64,000 bases of DNA from Labedaea rhizosphaerae (GCF_004362825.1 NZ_SNXZ01000002.1:1544340-1608339); one strand, 5' to 3'. Counted from the first letter of the stretch, positions 18,263 to 26,654 are shown. Numbers and translations: made by a program. The notes: generated from the letters alone by a model not told the origin.

Positions 18263-18349
18263 GTTCCACCCCTCTCGACGCCGGATTGCGAACCGTCAGT
18301 CTGAGTGGGACAAACGCGAGCACCTAGTGCCGTTGTGCTCTTTCGGCTG

Positions 18350-18372
18350 CGGGAAATCGAACGGGAAATCGA
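18350..18372. repeat. Tandem CGGGAAATCGA repeat upstream of patB-type gene
   Basis: CGGGAAATCGA occurs at 18350-18360 and again at 18362-18372, a 12-base period, 40 bases before the start of the PLP enzyme gene. The position suits a regulator binding site, but no factor is known to me. Confidence 0.4.
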
Positions 18373-18411
18373 CTGCTTCGGTGAACCGTCCACATGCGCG
18401 ATGATGGGGGC

Positions 18412-19551
18412 ATGACCGATGAGTTGCCCGTGCCGCCGCTCGCCGAGCTGCGTACCCGGCAGAGCGCCAAGTGGCGGACCTACCCCTCGGACGTGCTGCC
18501 GCTGACCGTCGCGGAGATGGATTTCCCGCTCGCGCCGCCGGTCGCGGCGGCGTTGCAGCAGGCAGTGGCCCGTTCCGACACCGGGTATGCACTGGCCAGT
18601 CCTGATCTTGGCAAGGCCCTCGCCGGGTTCGCCGGGCGCCGCTGGGACTGGGACCTCGACCCCACATCGGTCACGTCCGTGACCGACGTGGGGGTCGGCG
18701 TGGTGGAGTTGCTGCGGGTGCTGACCAGACCCGGCGACCGGGTGGTGATCAGCCCGCCGGTGTACCCACCGTTCTTCCATTGGGCTCCCGAAGCCGGTAC
18801 GGAACTGCTCGAAGTTCCGCTCACCGAGGATTACCGGCTGGATCTGCCGGCGCTGGATCGCGCATTCGCAACGCAGCCGGGCGTTTACGTTTTGTGTCAT
18901 CCGCACAATCCGGTGGGCCGCGTGCATTCCCGCGGTGAGCTGACCGAACTGGTGACGCTCGCGAAGCGCCACGGCGTGGTCGTCATCAGTGACGAGATCC
19001 ATGCGCCGCTGGTGCTGCCCGGCGCGGAGTTCACCCCGCTGCTGACCGTCCCCGGCGCCGCCGACGTCGCGATAAGCCTGATGTCGGCGAGCAAAGCGTG
19101 GAACCTCGCCGGGTTGAAGTGCGCGGCCGCGATCACCGCGTCGCCCGCCATGGCCGACGTCGTCGCGCGGATGGCGCCGGACATCCGCTGGCGCACCGGG
19201 CACTTCGGCGTGCTGGCGTCGATCGCGGCGTTCACCGACAGCGAGCCGTGGCTGGAGCAGTTGTTGTCCACATTGGTGGCGCGCCGCGCGTTGCTGGGCG
19301 AACTGCTGGCCGAACACCTGCCGTCGGTGCGCTGGCAGCCGCCGTCGGCGACCTACCTCGCGTGGCTGGACTGCTCCGCGATCGGGCCGGGCGACACCGT
19401 GCGCGACCTGTTCCTGGTCAAGGGAAAGGTCGCGCTGGAGCCGGGTTCGCGGTTCGGCGCGCCCGGCGACGGCTGCGTGCGGCTGAACTTCGGCACGAGC
19501 GCGGAGCTCCTCGAACAGGCCGTGACCGGGATGGCCGCCGCACTGGCCTGA
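18412..19551 (+). CDS. PatB/MalY-type PLP aminotransferase (C-S lyase)
   Basis: A 379-residue fold-type I PLP enzyme of the MalY/PatB group, which cleaves cystathionine or other cysteine conjugates to pyruvate, ammonia and a thiol. Signature parts are LPLTVAEMDFP at the N-terminus, HPHNPVGRV, ISDEIHAPL with the PLP-ring Asp, and SASKAWN carrying the Schiff-base Lys228. The GGGGG before the ATG at 18412 sets the start. It stands as a single gene; no methionine pathway genes are beside it. Confidence 0.85.
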   Translation: MTDELPVPPLAELRTRQSAKWRTYPSDVLPLTVAEMDFPLAPPVAAALQQAVARSDTGYALASPDLGKALAGFAGRRWDWDLDPTSVTSVTDVGVGVVELLRVLTRPGDRVVISPPVYPPFFHWAPEAGTELLEVPLTEDYRLDLPALDRAFATQPGVYVLCHPHNPVGRVHSRGELTELVTLAKRHGVVVISDEIHAPLVLPGAEFTPLLTVPGAADVAISLMSASKAWNLAGLKCAAAITASPAMADVVARMAPDIRWRTGHFGVLASIAAFTDSEPWLEQLLSTLVARRALLGELLAEHLPSVRWQPPSATYLAWLDCSAIGPGDTVRDLFLVKGKVALEPGSRFGAPGDGCVRLNFGTSAELLEQAVTGMAAALA

Positions 19552-19559
19552 ATATTCGG

Positions 19560-19588
19560 TTTCGCCGTCCGGCCGGGGGTTCTACGGT
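19560..19588 (+). promoter_or_regulatory. Promoter of erm leader, possible WhiB7 type
   Basis: TACGGT (19583-19588) lies seven bases before the leader ATG, so transcription probably starts at or next to that codon. About 17 bases upstream is TTTCGC, directly preceded by the AT-rich GAATATT. An AT-rich patch touching the -35 is the known mark of WhiB7-controlled resistance promoters. The fit is suggestive only. Confidence 0.4.
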
Positions 19589-19595
19589 CCTCGCC

Positions 19596-19676
19596 ATGAG
19601 CTTGTTCATGGTGATGGTGCGTCGTGTCCGCGGCCGGGCGGTCGCGGCGCGCGTGGGGCTGGCACCCGCTCGTTGA
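19596..19676 (+). CDS. Possible macrolide-responsive leader peptide
   Basis: A 26-codon open frame begins at the predicted transcription start and ends inside the erm gene, in another frame. Its start reads MSLFMVMVRRVRGR, with an RVR of the +x+ type known to stall macrolide-bound ribosomes in Erm leader peptides. Stalling on codons 9-12 would put the ribosome on the erm GTG at 19624, so a simple unmasking model does not fit. It may act otherwise or be chance. Confidence 0.35.
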   Translation: MSLFMVMVRRVRGRAVAARVGLAPAR

Positions 19677-20146
19677 CCACTGGGCCCGCCGGGTCGTCGC
19701 CGAGGCCGGCGTGCGACCGGGCCAGCTCGTGCTGGACGTCGGCGCCGGTGACGGCGCGCTGACCCGGCACCTGGTCGAGGCGGGCGCCCGCGTGCTCGCG
19801 GTGGAGCTGCACCCCGCGCGCGCGGCAGCTGCGGGCGCGGTTCGCCGGTGCCCCGGTGACCGTCGTCGAAGCCGACGCGCGGACCCTGCGGCTGCCCGGG
19901 CGGCCGTTCCGGGTGGTGGCGAGCCCGCCGTACGGGATCTCCAGCGAGTTGCGGCGCGTCCTGCTGGCGCCGCGGTCGCAACTCGTCGCCGCAGACCTGG
20001 TGTTGCAGCGCGCCTTCGTGCACCGGCAGGTCGCCCAGGCCCGCGGGCGGCGATTCGCCGTGCGAGCAGGGCTTTCGCTGCCCAGGCACGCGTTCGCCCC
20101 GCCACCGCGAGTGGACTCGGCGATTTTGGTCGTCCGCCGTGTTTGA
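19624..20146 (+). pseudogene. erm: 23S rRNA adenine N6-methyltransferase (Erm), frameshifted
   Basis: The product would dimethylate A2058 of 23S rRNA and give macrolide-lincosamide-streptogramin B resistance. The N-terminal half reads from GTG 19624 (RRAWGWHPLVDHWA, then SAM motif LDVGAGDGALT). The C-terminal half lies in the next frame (VEADARTLRLP, catalytic ASPPYGISS, FAPPPRVDSA). The frames join at the CG-alternating run at 19815-19825, where the homologous text RARQLRARFAGAP appears only after a two-base shift. Either two bases were lost by slippage or the assembly is wrong there. Repaired, the protein would be about 174 residues. The exporter gene downstream supports a resistance locus. 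Confidence 0.75.
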
Positions 20147-20235
20147 GACCCGCTAGGGGTGGTTATCCGGCATCACAACGGAACGAACCGGCCCGCTCAC
20201 CCGACGGTGGGCCGGCGGCGTTCCCGCCGGAGGAA

Positions 20236-20280
20236 GAACGGCCCGCTCGGTGCGTCCGCGTCGCACCGAGCGGGCCGTTC
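20236..20280 (+). terminator. 19-bp perfect hairpin between erm and MFS genes
   Basis: Bases 20236-20254 pair perfectly with 20262-20280 around a 7-base loop. The stem ends 28 bases before the exporter ATG and its GGGAGGAG ribosome site. It can end erm transcription; it could also act as an attenuator for the exporter if both are one transcript. Confidence 0.75.
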
Positions 20281-20308
20281 TGTCGTACCCATGCGGTAGG
20301 GAGGAGTC

Positions 20309-21676
20309 ATGGGGACTACCAATGTTCGTGGTGCTGGTCCGTGGGCCCTGCTCGCCATCTGCATGGGCTACTTCATGGTCATCCTGGACACGACGATCGT
20401 GAACGCGGCGCTGCCGGCTCTGCGCGCCGACCTGGGTGCCGACGTGACCGGGCTGCAGTGGGTGGTGGACGGCTACATGCTGGTGCTGGCCGCCGGGCTG
20501 CTCTCCGGCGGCGCGCTGGCCGATCTGCTGGGCGCCCGCCGGGTCTGCCAGTGGGGGCTGGTCGCGTTCGTGGTCGCGTCGATCGCGTGCGGTGCCGCGC
20601 CGAACCTCCCGGTGCTGATCGCGGCCCGGATCCTGCAGGGCGTGGGCGCGGCCCTGGCCGTGCCCGCCTCGCTCGCCCTGCTCAGAGCGGCGAACCCCGA
20701 CCGGCAGGCGCGGGCGCGCGCCGTCGGCATCTGGGGCGGCGTGGCCGGTGGGGCGGCGGCCGCAGGCCCGATCCTGGGCGGGTTGCTGGTCGGCCTGGTC
20801 GGCTGGGAGTCGGTCTTCCTGGTCAACGTGCCGATCGGCCTGGCCGCGTGCTGGCTGATCGCCCGTACCGTCCCGGCTCCCGAGCCGCGCCCACGGGGGT
20901 TGGACCTGGTCGGTCAGGTCCTGGCCGCGCTCGCGTTGACGGCCTTGACGGTCGCGTTGATCGAACACACGCACGTCGGCGTCGCGGTGGTGTCCGCGGC
21001 GGTGTTCCTCGTGGCCGGGGTCGCGTTCGTGCTGGCCCAGCGCCGAGCCAAGGATCCGATGCTGCCGTTGAGCCTCTTCCGCGATGCGACGTTGTCGGCG
21101 GGGACGGCGGTGGGCCTGCTGATCAACCTGGGCTTCTACGGTGAGTTGTTCGTGCTGAACCTGTACCTGCAGGAACCCCGGCACCTGTCGGCGCTGGTGG
21201 CCGGGCTGGCGCTGCTGCCGCAGATGGGCATGGCCGCGATCGGGTCGGCGTTGTCGGGCCGCTACACGGCGGCGACCGGGGGCCCGCGCCGCACCATGCT
21301 GGTCGGCCTGCTGATCGGCGCCGCGGGCCTGCTCGGCTTGATGATCGCCGGCGAGCACACGGCCTACCTGTGGCTCGTTCTGCCGTTGGTCGCGACCGGC
21401 TTCGGCATGTCGTTCACGATGCCCGCCGCGACGACCGCGGTCACCGACGCGGCCCCCGACGACCGCGCCGGCCTGGCCGCCGGAGTGATCAACGCCGCAC
21501 GCCAGCTGGGCAGCGTGCTCGGCGTGGCCATCCTGGGTGGCCTGGCCGGTCACGGCGCCGGCCTGGTGCCGGGCATGCGCGTGGCCCTGGCCGTGGCCGG
21601 GGCGGCGTTCTTGCTGGCCGCCGTGCTCACCGCAGTGGGGGTACGCCACCACGCTGAAGACTCCCTGCACGCCTGA
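20309..21676 (+). CDS. MFS drug exporter, DHA2 (14-helix) type
   Basis: A 455-residue proton-driven multidrug exporter of the major facilitator superfamily. It starts with YFMVILDTTIVNAALPAL, the DHA2 signature in helix 1, has motif A-like GGALADLLGARR between helices 2 and 3, and motif C-like GGAAAAGPILGGLL in helix 5. About 14 helices are predicted. A strong GGGAGGAG precedes the ATG. It lies directly after the erm locus, so a macrolide or similar ribosome-targeting drug is a reasonable guess as cargo. A small acidic/His tail (HHAEDSLHA) ends it. Confidence 0.85.
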   Translation: MGTTNVRGAGPWALLAICMGYFMVILDTTIVNAALPALRADLGADVTGLQWVVDGYMLVLAAGLLSGGALADLLGARRVCQWGLVAFVVASIACGAAPNLPVLIAARILQGVGAALAVPASLALLRAANPDRQARARAVGIWGGVAGGAAAAGPILGGLLVGLVGWESVFLVNVPIGLAACWLIARTVPAPEPRPRGLDLVGQVLAALALTALTVALIEHTHVGVAVVSAAVFLVAGVAFVLAQRRAKDPMLPLSLFRDATLSAGTAVGLLINLGFYGELFVLNLYLQEPRHLSALVAGLALLPQMGMAAIGSALSGRYTAATGGPRRTMLVGLLIGAAGLLGLMIAGEHTAYLWLVLPLVATGFGMSFTMPAATTAVTDAAPDDRAGLAAGVINAARQLGSVLGVAILGGLAGHGAGLVPGMRVALAVAGAAFLLAAVLTAVGVRHHAEDSLHA

Positions 21677-21695
21677 CGCGAGCCGACGGTGGTGG

Positions 21696-22721
21696 CTAAC
21701 CGCGGATCGCGGCCACCAACGCCGTCCGCACCTCGTCCTGCATCTGGTACGGCGTGTACAGGGTCAGGCGGTCGACCACGTCGTCGAAGCGGGAGCGGAT
21801 CTCGGCCCCGGCCTCCGCCGCCGAGCCGACCACGGCGAACGTGCGCAGCACGGTGTCGTCGATCAGCCCGGCCATGGCCTTCCAGTCGCCCTGCTTGGAC
21901 AGGCCGTGCAGCTCGGTCTGCAGATCGCCCCAGCCGTGCAGTTCCAGGACCGGGCGGTAGGCCTTGGTCGAGCCGTAGAACGCGATCTGCGCGCGCACCG
22001 CCTGCGTGGCCGTCGCCAGCTCCTCCTCGGTCGAGCCGGTCGCGGTCAGCACAGGCAGGTTGATGACGAACTCCGAGCGCGGCCGCTCCCCCAGGCCCTC
22101 GGTCACCATCGGCAAGGTCACCTCGCGCAGGTACCGCTCGGTGGTGAAGCCGTGCACCAGCAAGCCGTCCGCGGCCCGGGCGGCCACCTTCGTCATGGCG
22201 GGGCCGACCGCGGCGAGCAGGATCGGCGGCGTGCCCTTCGGGTTGGGCGCGGGCCGGAACATCGGCGACATCAACGTGTGCTGGTAGAACTCGCCCTTGA
22301 AGTACAGGCGATCACCCGTCTGCCACGACGCCCAGATCGCGCGGACCGCCTCGATGAACTCCCGCATCCGCGGCGCGGGCGCCGACCACGGCATCGAGAA
22401 CCGGCGGGTGATGTGGGCCTCGATCTGCGAGCCGAGGCCGAGCATGAACCGGCCGCCGGTGTAGGTGTGCATGTCGAACGCGGTCATCGCCGTGGTCATC
22501 GGGTTGCGGGCGAAGGCGACCGCGATGGCCGTGCCGACCTGCAGGCTCGACGACTGGCGCGCGGCGAGCAGCAGCGACAGGAATGGGTCGTGCCCGGTCT
22601 CGGTGCTCCAGACGCCGTCCAGGCCGGCCCGCTCGGCCGCCTCGACCTGCGCGTTCAGCACGTCCAGGTCACCGCCCTCGGTGCCGTCGACCGTCCCGCC
22701 GATGTTCCCGTCGACCAGCAT
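21696..22721 (-). CDS. LLM-class F420-dependent oxidoreductase
   Basis: A 341-residue luciferase-like monooxygenase family protein of the TIGR03617-like F420 group. Conserved parts include AGLDGVWSTETGHDPF, LQVGTAIAVAFARNPM, GGRFMLGLGSQIEAHI and the WASWQTGDRLYFKGEFY stretch. Such enzymes use F420 or FMN to oxidise or reduce small organics. GAAGGAG sits before the ATG at 22721. It is convergent with the exporter and divergent from the hydrolase. Substrate unknown. Confidence 0.82.
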   Translation of the reverse strand: MLVDGNIGGTVDGTEGGDLDVLNAQVEAAERAGLDGVWSTETGHDPFLSLLLAARQSSSLQVGTAIAVAFARNPMTTAMTAFDMHTYTGGRFMLGLGSQIEAHITRRFSMPWSAPAPRMREFIEAVRAIWASWQTGDRLYFKGEFYQHTLMSPMFRPAPNPKGTPPILLAAVGPAMTKVAARAADGLLVHGFTTERYLREVTLPMVTEGLGERPRSEFVINLPVLTATGSTEEELATATQAVRAQIAFYGSTKAYRPVLELHGWGDLQTELHGLSKQGDWKAMAGLIDDTVLRTFAVVGSAAEAGAEIRSRFDDVVDRLTLYTPYQMQDEVRTALVAAIRG

Positions 22722-22778
22722 GCCCGCTCCTTCTCGTCGATTGCGTCGAGTGTGCCAGCGCGTCGCTAGGCTGCCGCC

Positions 22779-23573
22779 GTGGAACTCCTCACTCTGCCGG
22801 ACGAGCGGACCCTGCGTGTTTACGACGTTGGCAGCGGCCCGCCGGTGTTCTGGCACCACGGCTCGCCCAACACCGGCGAGCCGCCGGAGCCGCTGCTGGA
22901 CGCCGGTGTCCGGTGGATCTCCTACAACCGGCCGGGATACCCGGGCTCGACGAGGCGGCCGGGGCGTGACGTCGCATCGGCGGCCGCGGACGTCGCCGCG
23001 ATCGCGGATGCGTTGGGGCTGGACCGGTTCGCGCTGATGGGTCACTCCGGCGGCGGCCCGCACGTGCTGGCGTGCGCGGCGTTGCTGCCCGACCGGGTCA
23101 CCGCCGCGGTGTCGATGTCCGGGCAGGCCCCACCCGACGCGGCCGGGCTCGACTGGCTCGACGGGCTGCACGACAAAGACGAGATCTTCGCGGCCCGGCG
23201 CGGCCGAGCGGCATTGGAGGACTACCTCGCCAAGGCCGAGTTCGATCCCGAGGTGTTCACCCCTGAGGACCACGCGGCGTTGTCCGGCCGCTGGTCGTGG
23301 CTGGGCCGGATCGTGGGCGCCGCGATGGCCGAGGGCGACGCCGGTTTCGTCGACGATCTCCTTGCCTCTCAACAACCCTGGGGCGTCGACCTGGCGGCCA
23401 TCCGCTGCCCGGTGCTGTTCGTGCACGGCGGTCAGGACCGGATGGTGCCCGCCGCCCACGGGCGGTGGCTGGCCGGTCAGGTCCGGGGCAGCGAGTTGTG
23501 GCTTAAGCCCGAGGCCGGCCACCTGTCCGTTTTGGACTCGACGGCCGACGCCCTCGACTGGTTGCGCGCCTAA
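22779..23573 (+). CDS. Alpha/beta hydrolase
   Basis: A 264-residue alpha/beta hydrolase with nucleophile elbow MGHSGGGP (Ser90), acid in HGGQDRM and His in EAGHLS. The oxyanion-hole region is HHGSPNTG. No signal peptide. TAGGCT six bases before the GTG start points to a leaderless mRNA. The 3' end overlaps that of the convergent aminotransferase gene by four bases. The family includes epoxide hydrolases and haloperoxidases; no choice is possible here. Confidence 0.78.
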   Translation: MELLTLPDERTLRVYDVGSGPPVFWHHGSPNTGEPPEPLLDAGVRWISYNRPGYPGSTRRPGRDVASAAADVAAIADALGLDRFALMGHSGGGPHVLACAALLPDRVTAAVSMSGQAPPDAAGLDWLDGLHDKDEIFAARRGRAALEDYLAKAEFDPEVFTPEDHAALSGRWSWLGRIVGAAMAEGDAGFVDDLLASQQPWGVDLAAIRCPVLFVHGGQDRMVPAAHGRWLAGQVRGSELWLKPEAGHLSVLDSTADALDWLRA

Positions 23574-24697
23574 CGTCTGGGTTCCAGCAAAGCCGCGGCC
23601 ACCTTCTCGTAGTCCTCGATCTTGTTGTAGAGGTGCGAGCTCAGCCGCACGTAGCAGTGCCCGCCCCACCAGCTGATCGTCGTCTCCACCCGGTGGCGCG
23701 TGGAAAGCTCGTCGTAGTAGCGGTTCGCGTCCTCCGCGTCGCGAACCAGGCCGTCGGGCAACGGCACCAGCCGCATCAACGGCGTGTGCCGCGGGCTCAC
23801 CTGCCCCGGCGCGCCCAGGGCCGCGGCCACGACCTCGACCGCCTTGTCCGCCAAGGCAGCGCTGCGGCGCACCGCGTCCCAGCCACCCTGCGCACGCCAG
23901 AACTCCAGCGCCGTCGGCAGCGACGCCCACGCGGACAGGTCGTCGGTGCCCACATCGCTGTAGGCGTCCGGGAACCCGGCCGGGTGCGCCCACGACGGCA
24001 CCAGCGGCGGGATCCGGTCGCGCCACTGCGGGGCCAGCCAGAGACCGGCGGTTCCCCGTGCGGCGTAAGCCCACTTGTGGAAGTTGCCGACCCAGAAGTC
24101 CGCGCCGGTCGACTCGGGGTCGTCGGGGAGCTGGCCGGGCGCGTGCGCCGCGTCGACGAAGACCGCGACACCCTGTTCGTGGCAGAGCTTCGCGATCTCG
24201 GCGACCGGGAACACCATGGCGGTCAACGACGTGATCGCGTCGACCACGACCAGCTTCGTGCGTGGGGTCAGCGCGTCGGCGAAGGCCTGGACGGTGGCGT
24301 CGCGCTCGGCGGTGAGCGGCACGGGCGCGGTCCGCACCGCGGCACCGACCCGCGCGGCCCGCGCCTCGCACGCGATCGACACCGCGCCGTAGCCGTGGTC
24401 GGACACCACGATCTCGTCGCCTTCGCCCAGCTCCAGCGCGGCGAGCACGGTGGCGACGCCGGTGGTCACGTTGGACACCAGGACCAAGCCGTCGTCCACG
24501 CCGAGGAATTCGGCCGCCGCCGTCCGCGCGGTCGCGACCAGTTCGCGTTGCTCCACGCGGAAGAAGCGGACCGGGTTGGCCTCGGCGCGGGCCTTGATGG
24601 CGGCCTGCGCCTGTTGCACCACGAGCGGCACGGCGCCGAACGAACCGTTGTTGGCGTGCACGACCGACGGGTCGAGCGAGAACAGCTCCGCGCTCAC
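23570..24697 (-). CDS. Class V PLP aminotransferase, isopenicillin N epimerase-like
   Basis: A 375-residue fold-type I PLP enzyme of the class V group that includes cysteine desulfurases, CefD and EgtE. The cofactor Asp lies in VFVDAAHAPGQ (Asp182) and the Schiff-base Lys in GNFHKWAYA (Lys208). The start HANNGSFGAVP matches the CefD-like subgroup. No beta-lactam or ergothioneine genes are nearby. Its ATG overlaps the stop of the phosphodiesterase gene by four bases, so the two are co-translated. The joint substrate is unknown. Confidence 0.8.
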   Translation of the reverse strand: MSAELFSLDPSVVHANNGSFGAVPLVVQQAQAAIKARAEANPVRFFRVEQRELVATARTAAAEFLGVDDGLVLVSNVTTGVATVLAALELGEGDEIVVSDHGYGAVSIACEARAARVGAAVRTAPVPLTAERDATVQAFADALTPRTKLVVVDAITSLTAMVFPVAEIAKLCHEQGVAVFVDAAHAPGQLPDDPESTGADFWVGNFHKWAYAARGTAGLWLAPQWRDRIPPLVPSWAHPAGFPDAYSDVGTDDLSAWASLPTALEFWRAQGGWDAVRRSAALADKAVEVVAAALGAPGQVSPRHTPLMRLVPLPDGLVRDAEDANRYYDELSTRHRVETTISWWGGHCYVRLSSHLYNKIEDYEKVAAALLEPRR

Positions 24698-25869
24698 CGG
24701 GCGGCTCCGGCGACCTCAGCAGGCATGATCAACAGGGGCACGAGCAACTCCTCCGGGGTCAGTGATCCGTGTTGGCCGATCATCGCGCTCAGAACGGGTT
24801 CCGCCGCCGTGCGGACCAGGCCGGTGGTGCCGGTCGCGGCCACGACCAGGTCACCGATGCGACCGCGGACCCGGTCGGTCACCGACGGCCCGAACCAGCC
24901 CTCGGCGGCCGCCTCGTCGCGGGTGCGGATCCACGCCCTGTCGCCGAGCGTCTCCTGCCAGGCGGCGCGCACGTCCGCGACCGCGCCCGGCTCGGTGTAG
25001 AGGTGGCGCACCCGGGGCTCGCCGCCGATCATCGCCACGCCCGCCCGCAGGGCGGGCAGGTCGTCGAGGTCGATGCGGTCGTCCGCGGCGACGGTGATCA
25101 TGCCGTGGTCGGCGACGACCACCAGCATCCCGTCGGACGGCAGAGCGCCGGCGATGCTCTCGGCCAGCAGGTCGACGTGGCGCAACTGACGCCGCCACGG
25201 CTCGGTGCCGGGCCCGTACGCGTGACCCATGAGGTCGAGATCGCCGTGGTAGGCGTAGCAGAACACGCGGTCGCCCGCGGTCATGGCCTCGATCGTCACG
25301 GCGGTCAGGTCGCCCAGGGCGTGCACGCCCTGGAACTCGCCGCCACGCAGGACGGCCCTGGTCAGGCCGCTGCGCCGCTGCTCGCGCGGCGCGACGATGC
25401 GGACCGCGATGCCCGTGGCCGCGGCCCGCTCGAACACGGTGGCCTCGGGTTGCATGCGTTCGGGCACCACCGTGTCACGCAGGTCGACGTGCCCGTCCAC
25501 GCCGTGGCGGTTCCAGCGCAGCGCGTTCAGCACCTCGCCGTCGACCGCGAACGACAGGCCGACGACGCCGTTCTCCCCCGGCGGCCGGCCGGTGCCGATC
25601 GCGGCGATGCTCGCCGCCGTGGTTGCCGGGAACCCGGACGTGATCGGGCCGCGGCCCTCGGCGAGGGAGTTCAGGAACGGGGCGTCGCCGGGGTGCGCAC
25701 GCAGCAGGTGCCACCCGAGCCCGTCGACCAGGAGCAAGCAGACCTTGGGCCGGGCCGGCATGTCCAGCGTGGGCGTGCCGGGCCCGCCCATCCCGGCCAC
25801 CAGGGACGACGCGACCTCCGCGAGGGAGCCGGCGCCGTAGCGCGGCAGCATCGGGACCGGTGGGTTCAT
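24694..25869 (-). CDS. Alkaline-phosphatase-superfamily phosphodiesterase
   Basis: A 391-residue nucleotide pyrophosphatase/phosphodiesterase-like enzyme. Metal and nucleophile positions appear in order: LLLVDGLGW (first Asp), SGFPATTAAS (nucleophile Thr), HGDLDLMGHAYG (Asp and His) and VVADHGM (Asp-His). No signal peptide is seen, so it would act in the cytoplasm. It is the first gene of a pair with the class V aminotransferase. In many actinomycetes relatives are labelled phosphodiesterase without proven substrate. Confidence 0.8.
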   Translation of the reverse strand: MNPPVPMLPRYGAGSLAEVASSLVAGMGGPGTPTLDMPARPKVCLLLVDGLGWHLLRAHPGDAPFLNSLAEGRGPITSGFPATTAASIAAIGTGRPPGENGVVGLSFAVDGEVLNALRWNRHGVDGHVDLRDTVVPERMQPEATVFERAAATGIAVRIVAPREQRRSGLTRAVLRGGEFQGVHALGDLTAVTIEAMTAGDRVFCYAYHGDLDLMGHAYGPGTEPWRRQLRHVDLLAESIAGALPSDGMLVVVADHGMITVAADDRIDLDDLPALRAGVAMIGGEPRVRHLYTEPGAVADVRAAWQETLGDRAWIRTRDEAAAEGWFGPSVTDRVRGRIGDLVVAATGTTGLVRTAAEPVLSAMIGQHGSLTPEELLVPLLIMPAEVAGAAR

Positions 25870-25887
25870 GGTGGCTCCGACGTTAGG

Positions 25888-26418
25888 TCACCGCGTCTTG
25901 CGTACGCGACCCCACGGTTTCACCACGGACAGGATCGTTGCGAAGAGCAGGGCCGCGGGCGACACCACCGGCGGGTAGATCAGGTTCGACAGGTCCAGCG
26001 GCACGAGCTGACCGTCGAGGATCAGGCTCGCCCGGCGGGCCTGCTCGGCCACCTCGAACTGCAGCGAGACGACGACCAGCGTGGTGAGCAGCAGGTTGAG
26101 CACCAGCTTGGTCAGCACCCACCAGTGCTTCACCAGTCCCCACTTGCTGCCGAGCCCCAGCAGCACGCCGGAGCCGAGGCAGAGCAGCCCGCAGACGAGC
26201 AACGGCCACACGGTGACCATCTCCAGCACGCGCAGGCTCGACGCCCGGACCTGCAGGTCGTCGGTGAACTTCGCGGCCCCGATCAGCACGGCCATCGCGA
26301 CGTCGATGCCCAGCCAGGCGCCGGCGGACGCGATGTGGCTGACCAACACCACCCGGCGGCCGTTGGTGCTCAGCCGCCACGGCTTGCGCTCGGGCCGCAC
26401 CTCGGTCGTCGTACCCAT
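25888..26418 (-). CDS. Four-helix membrane protein
   Basis: A 176-residue integral membrane protein of unknown function. Four hydrophobic segments occur near residues 24-45, 68-92, 100-122 and 145-165, with both ends rich in Arg/Lys and thus probably cytoplasmic. GAWLGIDVAMAVLIG and HWWVLTKLVLNLLLT resemble small DUF2269-like membrane proteins. AGGAGGGG precedes the ATG at 26418. It lies behind the phosphodiesterase pair in the same direction but 19 bases further upstream. Confidence 0.65.
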   Translation of the reverse strand: MGTTTEVRPERKPWRLSTNGRRVVLVSHIASAGAWLGIDVAMAVLIGAAKFTDDLQVRASSLRVLEMVTVWPLLVCGLLCLGSGVLLGLGSKWGLVKHWWVLTKLVLNLLLTTLVVVSLQFEVAEQARRASLILDGQLVPLDLSNLIYPPVVSPAALLFATILSVVKPWGRVRKTR

Positions 26419-26555
26419 GTCCCCTCCTGGATCCCGGTTTGCCTGCGGGACAAGGCTGCCGGGCGCACGGGGGCGGGCACATCCGTCCACGAGCGACGTC
26501 TCGGGTACCTCTCAGCACGTACAAAACGGTCGCGCTGAGTACGAAGGCGTCTGCT

Positions 26556-26617
26556 ACGGTGGCGTTGTCTTGATCCCGACCGAATGGAGCTGGGCCCCGA
26601 TGCTCAACAAGGACTGA
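26556..26617 (+). promoter_or_regulatory. ABC-F promoter and five-codon leader
   Basis: TACGGT (26556-26561), the same -10 as before erm, starts a leader of about 90 bases. It holds a short open frame 26600-26617 (MLNKD, stop TGA) with GGAG ten bases upstream, 37 bases before the ABC-F start. Drug-controlled leaders are known for actinobacterial ABC-F genes; here the evidence is position only. The rest of 26419-26654 shows no gene. Confidence 0.35.
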
Positions 26618-26654
26618 CCACACCGTCCCTGTCGCATCGCGTGAAAGCCCTTCC

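Noticed and set aside
19596..20146. Programmed frameshifting as the normal way to make Erm
   Set aside because: Known Erm genes are single frames and the junction has no slippery heptamer or downstream structure; a mutation or sequence error is simpler.
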